In this document: one piece after another, positions 14,441 to 21,358 of the stretch
Layout: every line of letters begins with the position of its first letter
Position numbering within the stretch: position 1 is the first letter of the stretch
Assembly: GCA_032117595.1 (NCBI GenBank)
Contig: JAULYZ010000119.1
Span: 1 to 30,325 of the forward strand
Direction: 5' to 3'
Origin: WLJO01 sp032117595
GTDB lineage: Bacteria > Actinomycetota > Acidimicrobiia > Acidimicrobiales > Ilumatobacteraceae
Length of the DNA stretch: 30,325 nt
Notes under the pieces: model-generated
Databases searched by the model: none
Seen by the model: the letters and a program-made list of their open reading frames with translations, nothing else
What the model was told of the DNA's origin: nothing
Translations under genes and position numbers: made by a program

Positions 14441-15205
14441 TCAGCGGCCACCGGCACGCATACGCTGCTGCATGTCGTCGGGCATCCCGAACGGGAGCGT
14501 GCGCTCGTAGGCGAGTGCGGCCTCCCGGGTCCGCTCTCCACGTGCGAACAGCAGTGCCTTGTCGATGCGGTTGGTGCCCCAGGAGTTGGCGAGGATCTCG
14601 CGGGCCAGCGTGTCCACAGCGGTCTCGAGTTCGGCATCGGCGACGCAGTGGTCCACCAGCCCGATGGCTGCGGCCTCGGTCCCCGAGAGACGGCGCGACG
14701 TGAACATGAGTTCCTTCGCCCGCGACACCCCGACCCGTTCGGGGAGGCGTACCGACATGCCCCACACGGGGGCGAGTCCCCACTGACCATGCGTGTCGCC
14801 GAGTTTGGTGGACTCTGCGCAGACGAGGAAGTCGCAGCCGAGTGCCAACTCGAGGCCGCCGGTGAAGCAGTGGCCGTGGATGCGTGCGATGGTGGGCTGG
14901 GGGAGGCGCTCGAGTGCCTCCACCGTCTCGGACTCGAAGTGCTTGCTCGGGGCCCGCTCGCCCGTGGCGATCGACCCGAGGTCGTGGCCGGCGCAGAACG
15001 AGCGTCCTGCGCCCTGCAGCACCACACAGCCCACGGTTCGGTCCGCAGCGATGGCGTCGAGGTGGGAGCGCAGCGCCACGAACGAGCCCGGGGTGAGTGC
15101 GTTGAGCTTGTCGGGCCGGTTGAGCGTCAGGGTGGTGAGGCCGTCGGCCCGGTCCGATCGGAGTACGAGTTGGTCGGTGGGGCTATCGGGTTCGGGGCCG
15201 GTCAT
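14441..15205 (-). CDS. Enoyl-CoA hydratase/isomerase family protein
   Basis: Crotonase-fold protein of 254 aa acting on an acyl-CoA thioester. The oxyanion-hole motifs are present: RSFCAGHDLGSI near residues 69-80 and HGHCFTGGLELALGCDFLV near 110-128, where the Glu of GGLELA matches the first catalytic Glu of enoyl-CoA hydratase. The second Glu, normally in PEIxLGxxPGxGG, is not seen: this region reads DTHGQWGLAPVWGMSVRLPERVG. The 'DTHxxWGLxPxWG' form is a recurrent branch, as I recall it, with uncertain reaction. ATG 15205 has TACCGT 6 nt upstream. It is divergent from the molybdopterin oxidoreductase (42 bp between starts) and convergent with the menC-like gene. Hydration, isomerisation or hydrolysis are all possible. 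Confidence 0.9.
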   Translation of the reverse strand: MTGPEPDSPTDQLVLRSDRADGLTTLTLNRPDKLNALTPGSFVALRSHLDAIAADRTVGCVVLQGAGRSFCAGHDLGSIATGERAPSKHFESETVEALERLPQPTIARIHGHCFTGGLELALGCDFLVCAESTKLGDTHGQWGLAPVWGMSVRLPERVGVSRAKELMFTSRRLSGTEAAAIGLVDHCVADAELETAVDTLAREILANSWGTNRIDKALLFARGERTREAALAYERTLPFGMPDDMQQRMRAGGR

Positions 15206-15211
15206 GCCCCA

Positions 15212-15217
15212 ACGGTA
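15212..15217 (-). promoter_or_regulatory. -10 box for leaderless enoyl-CoA hydratase gene
   Basis: TACCGT on the minus strand ends 6 nt before ATG 15205; no Shine-Dalgarno sequence. Confidence 0.45.
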
Positions 15218-15235
15218 GCCAAGCGCTGCAACTGG

Positions 15236-15241
15236 CAGAAT
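15236..15241 (+). promoter_or_regulatory. Possible -10 box for the molybdopterin oxidoreductase gene
   Basis: CAGAAT (one base off TANNNT) ends 6 nt before ATG 15248. Spacing matches the other leaderless starts in the window. Confidence 0.35.
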
Positions 15242-15247
15242 CTCGGC

Positions 15248-17542
15248 ATGACCAGTCCCACACCGTCGAGCGACACCAGCACCCGCACCGCGTACCGCAC
15301 CTGCCCGCTCTGCGAAGCGACCTGTGGCCTCGAGCTCACGATCACCGAGAAGCCCGGATCGGCCCCGGTGGTCACACGGATCCGTGGCGACCGCGACGAC
15401 GTGTTCTCCAAGGGCTTCATCTGCCCGAAGGGGTCGACACTCACGCACTTCCACGACGACCCCGACCGTCTGCGCTGGCCGGTGGTGAAGCGCAACGGCG
15501 AATTCGTCGAGGTGAGTTGGGACGAGGCCTTCGCCACGATCGAGGCGGGTCTCATGCCGCTGCTCGCAGAGCACGGCCGTGATGCCGTCGCCGTCTACCT
15601 CGGGAACCCCGGCGCCCACAGCATCGCCCCAATGATGTTCAACCGGAACGTGATCCAGGCCCTCGGCACACGCAATCGCTTCTCGGCATCCACCGTCGAC
15701 CAGCGACCCAAGGAGATCACTGCGAGCCTGATGTTCGGTTCGGTGTCGGTGCCGGTACCCGATCTCGACCGCACGCACTACCTCGTCGTGCTCGGCGCCA
15801 ACCCGCACGCCTCGAACGGTTCGCTCTGCACCGCCCCGGATTTCCCGGGTCGCCTCGACCGGTTGCAGGCCCGCGGCGGAAAGCTTGTCGTGGTCGACCC
15901 TCGGCGCAGCGAGACCGCCGAGCGCGCGGACGAGCACCTCGCCATCCGTCCGGGAACCGACGCCCATCTCCTCGCAGCGATAGCGAACGTGATGCTCTCC
16001 GAGGGGATCGCGAAACCCGACAACGTGGCGGCGTGGTGCAACGGTCTCGACGAGGTTCCCTCGGTACTCGCCCCGTACACGCCGGAGGCGGCTGCCGCCG
16101 CGTGCGGTATCAGCGCCGAGACGATTCGTCGCATTGCGCGTGAGATCGTGGCCGCGCCGTCGGCTGCGGTCTACGGACGCATCGGAACCTGCACACAGGA
16201 GTTCGGGACGCTCGCCTCGTGGCTCGTCGACGTCGTCAACGTGCTCTCCGGCAACCTCGACCGAGTTGGCGGTGCAATGTTCACCAAGGGTGCTGTCGGC
16301 CAGCCCTCCACCAAGGGAAAGCCCGGAACCGGACGAGGCTTCCGCATGGGCCGTGCCGTGTCGAGGGTGAGCAAGATGCCCGAGATCATGGGTGAGTTCC
16401 CCGTGACCGCCCTCCCCGAGGAGATCGAGACAGCCGGCGACGGACGGGTGCGGGCCATCGTCACCATCGGGGGCAACCCGGTGTCGTCGAACGCGAACAG
16501 CGCTCGCCTCGACGCGGCGTTCGCCTCGCTCGACTTCATGGTGTCGGTGGATCCCTACATCAACGAGACCACCCGCCACGCAACCGTCATCCTGCCGCCG
16601 CCGTCGCCGCTGCAGAAGAGCCACTACGACCTCGCTCTCTGGAACTTCGCTGTGCACAACGTGGCGAACTACTCGCCGGCCGTCCTGCCGCTCGAGGTCA
16701 AGGCCGACGGCGAGCGGCAGCTCGCCGAGTGGGAGATCCTCCTCCGCCTGGCAGGCGTGGCCTCGGGTCTCGGCGCCAACAGCGATCCCGACGCTGCAGT
16801 GCGCTCGGCTGCGCGCAGCATGCTCGAGAGTGCGGCACGCGACGAGTTCGGCCCGGTGTTCGGCCGCGATGTCGACGAGATGGAATCGATGCTCGGCGAC
16901 CTGAGTGGTCCCGAGCGCATGCTCGACGTCATGCTGCGCACGGGCCCCTACGGCGACGCGTTCGGCGCGAAGCCCGGCGGCCTCAGCCTTGCGCGTCTGC
17001 TCGAGAATCCGCATGGCATCGACCTCGGCGCGCTGGAGCCCGGCCGCATCCCCGATCTGCTGCGCACGCCGTCGGGCCGCATTGAACTGCTCCCCGATGC
17101 CATCGTTACCGACCTCGCCCGACTGCAGGACTCGCTCGCCCGGCAGTGGGACGACTCGATGGTGCTCGTGGGCCGCCGTCACGTTCGCTCGAACAACTCG
17201 TGGATGCACAACATCCGTGTGCTCACCAAGGGCAAGAACCGCTGCACGATGCAGATCCATCCCGACGACGCCGCACGGCTCGGTCTGCGCGACGGCTCGC
17301 CGGCGCGTGTTGCCTCACGGGTCGGCGAGGTGGTGGTCACCGCCGAGGTCACCGACGGGATCCGACCAGGAGTGATCAGCATCCCGCATGGCTTCGGTCA
17401 GGACCTGCCCGGTGTGCGCCTGCGCGTGGCGAGCGAGTACCGGGGCGTGAACACCAACCTGCTCACCGACGAGTATTTCCGCGACCCGGTCTCGGGCAAC
17501 ATCGCGCTCAACGGCGTACCCGTCACCGTGCAACCGGCCTGA
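15248..17542 (+). CDS. Molybdopterin (bis-MGD) oxidoreductase, DMSO reductase family, with N-terminal [4Fe-4S]
   Basis: Redox enzyme of 764 aa with a molybdenum or tungsten bis-pterin cofactor. Cys19, Cys22, Cys26 and Cys59 (CPLCEATCGL ... CPKG) form the [4Fe-4S] site and Lys61 is the conserved electron-relay lysine. Domains follow the family order: YLVVLGANPHASN (substrate/cofactor domain), KLVVVDPRRSETAERADEHLAIRPGTDAHLLAAI (MGD binding), AIVTIGGNPVSSNANS, and the C-terminal beta-barrel with RSNNSWMHNIRVL and SIPHGFGQDLPGV. At the metal-ligand position the sequence reads SASTVDQRPKE (146-156), with no Cys or Sec, so an Asp or Ser ligand is possible. There is no Tat signal, so it should be cytoplasmic. 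The open frame continues upstream, but ATG 15248 gives the family-typical beginning. No dedicated partner subunit is adjacent; substrate unknown. Confidence 0.88.
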   Translation: MTSPTPSSDTSTRTAYRTCPLCEATCGLELTITEKPGSAPVVTRIRGDRDDVFSKGFICPKGSTLTHFHDDPDRLRWPVVKRNGEFVEVSWDEAFATIEAGLMPLLAEHGRDAVAVYLGNPGAHSIAPMMFNRNVIQALGTRNRFSASTVDQRPKEITASLMFGSVSVPVPDLDRTHYLVVLGANPHASNGSLCTAPDFPGRLDRLQARGGKLVVVDPRRSETAERADEHLAIRPGTDAHLLAAIANVMLSEGIAKPDNVAAWCNGLDEVPSVLAPYTPEAAAAACGISAETIRRIAREIVAAPSAAVYGRIGTCTQEFGTLASWLVDVVNVLSGNLDRVGGAMFTKGAVGQPSTKGKPGTGRGFRMGRAVSRVSKMPEIMGEFPVTALPEEIETAGDGRVRAIVTIGGNPVSSNANSARLDAAFASLDFMVSVDPYINETTRHATVILPPPSPLQKSHYDLALWNFAVHNVANYSPAVLPLEVKADGERQLAEWEILLRLAGVASGLGANSDPDAAVRSAARSMLESAARDEFGPVFGRDVDEMESMLGDLSGPERMLDVMLRTGPYGDAFGAKPGGLSLARLLENPHGIDLGALEPGRIPDLLRTPSGRIELLPDAIVTDLARLQDSLARQWDDSMVLVGRRHVRSNNSWMHNIRVLTKGKNRCTMQIHPDDAARLGLRDGSPARVASRVGEVVVTAEVTDGIRPGVISIPHGFGQDLPGVRLRVASEYRGVNTNLLTDEYFRDPVSGNIALNGVPVTVQPA

Positions 17543-17556
17543 TCGGCGCACGACGC

Positions 17557-17582
17557 GTCAGCGCAGGAGGTCAGCGCAGGGG
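17557..17582. repeat. 13-bp direct repeat in a convergent gap
   Basis: GTCAGCGCAGGAG (17557-17569) is followed at once by GTCAGCGCAGGGG (17570-17582), one mismatch. It lies in the 45-bp gap between the converging molybdopterin oxidoreductase and metal-binding lipoprotein genes. No hairpin terminator was evident there. Confidence 0.7.
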
Positions 17583-17587
17583 TTCGC

Positions 17588-18703
17588 TCACTGCGGGTAC
17601 TCCGCGTTGTCGGGTGCGACATCGGCGGGGTCGAAGGCCTCGAGTGCCGCCGGGTTCCCACCGAGGCTGCGCACCATCGTGATGAAGTCGAAGCGCATCA
17701 GGCCGAGGAATGAGTGCTCGGGGTCGCCCGGCTCGCCGAGCAGGTCGTCATCGCGCAGGACATCGACGTACTTCACGTTCGTCTCCTTACCGATCTGCTC
17801 GAGCACCGGGCTGGGGAACACCTCGGAACCGAACACTGCAGGAACCTTCTCGTCGCGGATCTGCTTGATGAGATCGGCGATCTCCTTGGGTGTTGGGTCC
17901 TCGAAGTTGGACACCTGAATGGCACCAATGACGTCCCAGTCGTACTCGGCGGCAAAGTAGGCGTAGGCATCGTGGTAGGTGAGCAACTTGCGTGACTCAC
18001 GCGGCACGGTCTTGGTGGCTTCGCGCATCGCAGCATCGAGGGCATCCATACGAGCGACGTACTTCGCCAGGTTGTCCCGGAAGTAGTCGGCGTTCGCCGG
18101 GTCGGCCTTGGCCATCACGGAGGCAGCGGTCTGTGCGTAGCACCTTGCCATCGGTGGGTTGGTCCACAGGTGCGGGTTCGGCTTGCCGCCCTCCTTCGGG
18201 AAGGAGAAGTCGTACAGGTAGAGATCCTCGGGCAGCGAGACGGTGCCGAGCTCGATGATCTGGCCACCCTCGGGGATGTTCTGCTCGGCGATCTCGAGGG
18301 TGGGATCCTCGAGCCGCAGTCCGTTCACGAACATGATGTCGGCAGTCGAGATCACCTTGGCCACGCTTGGCTTGGGCTCGTAGGTGTGCGAGTTGGTTCC
18401 CTCCGGAACGGTGCCGATCACATCCGCGCGGTCGCCGGCGATGTTCGACACGATCGAGGTGATGGGAGCGACGGTGGTGGCGATCTGGAGACGCGACCCG
18501 TTGAGCGGCTCCGTCCTGTCGACGCCAGCCTGGAGTGCCTGTTCGGGGCACTCGAAGTTGGCGACCTTCTCGCGGATGTCGCCCGGATCCGGTGTGGTGT
18601 CGTCGGCACGCTGCTCGCTGCTGCACGCAGTGGCGAGCACGAGCGCGCAGACCGCGGCAGGAAGCAGTGTGGAGCGGAAGCGAATTGCTGGGGGACGTCT
18701 CAC
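17588..18703 (-). CDS. Second metal ABC transporter substrate-binding lipoprotein (ZnuA/TroA family), orphan
   Basis: Periplasmic-type metal binding lipoprotein, 371 aa, likely for Zn or Mn. Lipoprotein signal with LATAC, Cys27. Ligand candidates in the family order are His106 (GTNSHTYEPKPS), His178 (KPNPHLWTNP), His244 (LTYHDAYAYF), and Glu294 (FGSEVFPS) or an Asp of RDDD (318-320). The long histidine-rich loop of ZnuA is absent, replaced by a Phe/Lys/Gly segment, which differs from the binding protein at 7216. No ATPase or permease gene is next to it. It begins 31 bp after the formate dehydrogenase iron-sulfur gene on the same strand; TACACT 8 nt before GTG 18703 could give it its own leaderless transcript. 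It may share the ZnuBC transporter, or serve another one elsewhere. Confidence 0.87.
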   Translation of the reverse strand: MRRPPAIRFRSTLLPAAVCALVLATACSSEQRADDTTPDPGDIREKVANFECPEQALQAGVDRTEPLNGSRLQIATTVAPITSIVSNIAGDRADVIGTVPEGTNSHTYEPKPSVAKVISTADIMFVNGLRLEDPTLEIAEQNIPEGGQIIELGTVSLPEDLYLYDFSFPKEGGKPNPHLWTNPPMARCYAQTAASVMAKADPANADYFRDNLAKYVARMDALDAAMREATKTVPRESRKLLTYHDAYAYFAAEYDWDVIGAIQVSNFEDPTPKEIADLIKQIRDEKVPAVFGSEVFPSPVLEQIGKETNVKYVDVLRDDDLLGEPGDPEHSFLGLMRFDFITMVRSLGGNPAALEAFDPADVAPDNAEYPQ

Positions 18704-18734
18704 GGCGCCCGAGTGTAGGTGAGCGCGCGATCGG

Positions 18735-19610
18735 TCAGGCCGACACGTGGCCGAAACCGAAGCGACCCTTCACGCAGAGGTTTCCCTCGGTGATGTCGTG
18801 ATCGTGCGGTGACGTCACCTTCACGATCCGGTTGTCCTGCACGTGCACCGTGAGATTGCAGCCCACGCCGCAGTACGGACAGATGGTGTCGGTGGTGTGC
18901 TGTTTGGTCTCGTCCCACGTCCCGTTTGCACGCATGTCGAACTCGGTTGAGGCCATCAGCGCCCCAGTGGGGCACACAGCAATGCAGTTGCCGCAGTACA
19001 CGCACGATGAGTCGGGGAGTGCGGTGTCGAACTCGGTGGAGATGCGGGCATCGAAACCCCGGCCCGCCACGGCGATGGCGAAGGTGTTCTGGAACTGCTC
19101 GCCACACGCGTCCACGCACTGGTAGCAGAGGATGCACTTCGCGTAGTCGCGCACGTACAGGTTGTTGTCCACTTTCACGGGCTGATGAATCGTGGCAGCA
19201 TCGGCACCGAACCGGTCGGGATCGGCGCCGTACTCCTCGATCCAGTTGGCCACGCGTGGCGTGGTGGAGAGGTCGACCGACGAAGCGAGGAACTCGAGCA
19301 CCATCCGTCGTGCGTGACGCGTCCGCTCGTTGTCGGTGGTGATCTCCATGCCGCTCTCCACCCGGCGGGAACACGCAGGCACGAGGGCCCGTGATCCGGC
19401 GAGATCCACCACACAGACCCGGCAGGCGTTCGCCGGCTCGAGTGTGTCGCCGTAACACAGCGTAGGGAGTTCGACACCGGCGGATCGGCAGGCAGCGAGC
19501 ACCGTGTCGCCCTCGCGGGCCACCACCGTGCGTTGGTCGACGGTGAGCTCGACCTTGCGCCGGGGGCCATCGACCGGAGTCGCGGGTACGGCGGGGTTCC
19601 TGTCGCTCAT
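18735..19610 (-). CDS. Formate dehydrogenase iron-sulfur subunit carrying the detached [4Fe-4S] domain of the Mo/W subunit
   Basis: A 291-aa electron-transfer subunit that equals the N-terminal third of a cytosolic FdhA/FdsA chain. Residues 18-90: plant-type [2Fe-2S] ferredoxin domain, Cys52, 63, 66, 80. Residues 97-135 are the NuoG-like linker but without the His-Cys [4Fe-4S] motif. Residues 150-220: two [4Fe-4S] clusters, Cys159/162/165/169 and Cys203/206/209/213. Residues 240-291: CPYCGVGC ... NLCVKGRFGFGH (Cys244/247/251/279), which is domain I of molybdopterin enzymes. The chain then stops exactly where a normal FdhA goes on into its catalytic part, which here is a separate gene at 21359-23299. 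Its start overlaps the fdhB stop (ATGA). I infer that it docks on the catalytic chain to complete the route from Mo/W through [4Fe-4S] to FMN. Confidence 0.88.
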   Translation of the reverse strand: MSDRNPAVPATPVDGPRRKVELTVDQRTVVAREGDTVLAACRSAGVELPTLCYGDTLEPANACRVCVVDLAGSRALVPACSRRVESGMEITTDNERTRHARRMVLEFLASSVDLSTTPRVANWIEEYGADPDRFGADAATIHQPVKVDNNLYVRDYAKCILCYQCVDACGEQFQNTFAIAVAGRGFDARISTEFDTALPDSSCVYCGNCIAVCPTGALMASTEFDMRANGTWDETKQHTTDTICPYCGVGCNLTVHVQDNRIVKVTSPHDHDITEGNLCVKGRFGFGHVSA

Positions 19611-21352
19611 GCGAGCGCCCCCAGATCGTCGACTGCCGATTCGATCGCGTTCCAGGCGGTCTGCCCGAGACCGCAGATCGACGCGTCGCGCATGGCAGCG
19701 CCAACATCACGGAGGAGCTCGAGATCCCCGCTGCGGCGTCTGCCGTCGGTCATCCGCACGACGATCTCGTGCTGGCGTACCGTGCCGACCCGACAGGGCA
19801 CGCACTGGCCGCACGATTCGTGCCGGAAGAAGTCCGCAATACGCCGGAGTACGGGGGCCAGCGGGGTGCCGGTGTCGATCACGTGCACGACACCCGAGCC
19901 GAGCGATGCCCCGATGGCGCGCGTGCCCTCGAGGGTCAGCGGGGTGTCGAGGCGTTCGGGTGTCACGAAGCTGCCTGCTGCGCCGCCGAGCAGCACGCAC
20001 TGCAGTGCCCCGGTGCCGGTGACGCCACCAGCAAGGTCGATCACCGATCGCAGCGTGAGCCCGAAGGGAACCTCGTACACACCGGGCCGCACAACGGCGC
20101 CCGAGAGGCAGAAGAGTTTGGTCCCCGTCGACGATCCCGATCCGGTGCGGGCAAAGGCATCGGCGCCGCCGAGCAGAACGTGTGGCACGTTGATGAGTGT
20201 CTCCACGTTGTTGACGAGCGTCGGCATCCCGAAGAGGCCCACTTCGGTGGGGTACGGGGGCTTGCTGCGGGGTTCGCCACGGAATCCCTCGATGGAGTTG
20301 AAGATGGCGGTCTCCTCGCCGCAGATGTAGGCGCCGGCCCCGCGGACGATCTCGATGTCGAAAGGCGTTCCCGAACCCATCACCGAACTGCCGAGGTAGC
20401 CAGCGTGCCGGGCAGCGTCGATGGCCTGCTCGAGGATCCGAAGCGCATCGCGGTACTCGTCGCGCAGGTAGACGTACCCGCGTGTTGCACCCACGGTGAG
20501 CCCAGCGATGGTCATCGACTCGACGAGCGCGAAGGGGTCACCCTCCATCACCACGCGGTCCTTGAACGTTCCGGGCTCGCTCTCGTCGGCATTGGCCACC
20601 ACGTAACGGGTGGTCTGTGGCTGCGAGGCGACTGCAGCCCACTTGCGTCCGGTGGGGAAGGCGGCACCGCCGCGGCCCACGAGTCCGGAGGCGGTGACTG
20701 CGCTGATCACTGCGGCGGGCCCCATCTCGATGGCGCGAGCGAGTGCCCGGTAGCCATCGGTGGCCACGTAATCGTCGAGCGACTCGGGGCGCACCCGACC
20801 GATCCGACGGAGCAGCACGAGCTCGTCACTGCCCCGCTGGGGCACGGGACCCTCGGGCGACGGGTGAGCGATGGTCCGGTGTGACGGCGCCTCGCCGGCC
20901 TCCAGTACGAGCGCCGCAGGAGCCTGCTCGCAGAGCCCGAGACACGGTGCATGCACGACGCGAAATTGGTCGTCGTTGTCGAAGGTGTGGACATCAATCG
21001 GTGTCGCCGCCCGCATGCAGGCAAGGTCCTCGCACACATAGACCGAGCGAGGCGGCCCGGGCTCGGTGGAGAGCAGGTGATAGAAGGTCGCCACGCCGTA
21101 GGCCTCGGCCGGGGGGACATCGAGCCGTCGGCAGAGTTCGGTGAGGCCACCTTCGCTCAGGAAGCCGATGCGGTCCTGCAGGGCGTGGAGTCCCGGGAGC
21201 AAGAGGTGTCGCAGCGAGGCAGCCCGGTGCACGCCGCCCTCCTCGGTGGTCCACGCGTCGGCCGATGAGCGGCCCGCCTTCCCGCCCAGCACGGCGTCGA
21301 GCGCAGCATGCTCGGCCTCGGTGGCGGGTGCGTCGGGGAAGCGAAGGTCCAT
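19607..21352 (-). CDS. fdhB: NAD-type formate dehydrogenase beta subunit, NuoE-NuoF fusion (diaphorase)
   Basis: Passes electrons from the iron-sulfur chain via FMN to NAD+ (or NADP+); 581 aa. The N-terminal 1-160 is a NuoE/thioredoxin-like [2Fe-2S] domain with Cys107-x4-Cys112 and Cys137-x3-Cys141. The C-terminal part is NuoF: FMN/NADH loop GRGGAAFPTGRKW 226-238, NADESEPGTFKDR, ICGEETA 343-349, and [4Fe-4S] Cys514/517/520 (SCGQCVPC) with Cys560. Such NuoEF fusions occur in NAD-dependent formate dehydrogenases and in [FeFe]-hydrogenases. Here the flanking genes fix the formate assignment. It starts 6 nt after the catalytic-subunit stop and overlaps the iron-sulfur gene by ATGA. Electron bifurcation with ferredoxin is a known variant in relatives and cannot be excluded. 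Confidence 0.92.
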   Translation of the reverse strand: MDLRFPDAPATEAEHAALDAVLGGKAGRSSADAWTTEEGGVHRAASLRHLLLPGLHALQDRIGFLSEGGLTELCRRLDVPPAEAYGVATFYHLLSTEPGPPRSVYVCEDLACMRAATPIDVHTFDNDDQFRVVHAPCLGLCEQAPAALVLEAGEAPSHRTIAHPSPEGPVPQRGSDELVLLRRIGRVRPESLDDYVATDGYRALARAIEMGPAAVISAVTASGLVGRGGAAFPTGRKWAAVASQPQTTRYVVANADESEPGTFKDRVVMEGDPFALVESMTIAGLTVGATRGYVYLRDEYRDALRILEQAIDAARHAGYLGSSVMGSGTPFDIEIVRGAGAYICGEETAIFNSIEGFRGEPRSKPPYPTEVGLFGMPTLVNNVETLINVPHVLLGGADAFARTGSGSSTGTKLFCLSGAVVRPGVYEVPFGLTLRSVIDLAGGVTGTGALQCVLLGGAAGSFVTPERLDTPLTLEGTRAIGASLGSGVVHVIDTGTPLAPVLRRIADFFRHESCGQCVPCRVGTVRQHEIVVRMTDGRRRSGDLELLRDVGAAMRDASICGLGQTAWNAIESAVDDLGALA

Positions 21353-21358
21353 CGGGTG

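Noticed and set aside
14441..17260. A very long minus-strand open frame (over 900 codons) across the molybdopterin oxidoreductase gene
   Set aside because: It reads as low-complexity Arg/His/Val/Glu-rich protein except for its last 254 codons, which are the enoyl-CoA hydratase gene. The rest is the antisense shadow of a GC-rich gene with clear family motifs on the other strand.
18735..19610. The iron-sulfur subunit as a truncated, decayed FdhA
   Set aside because: The truncation point is the exact domain boundary, the missing part exists as an intact gene in the same operon, and the coupling overlaps are kept. Decay would not leave this pattern.
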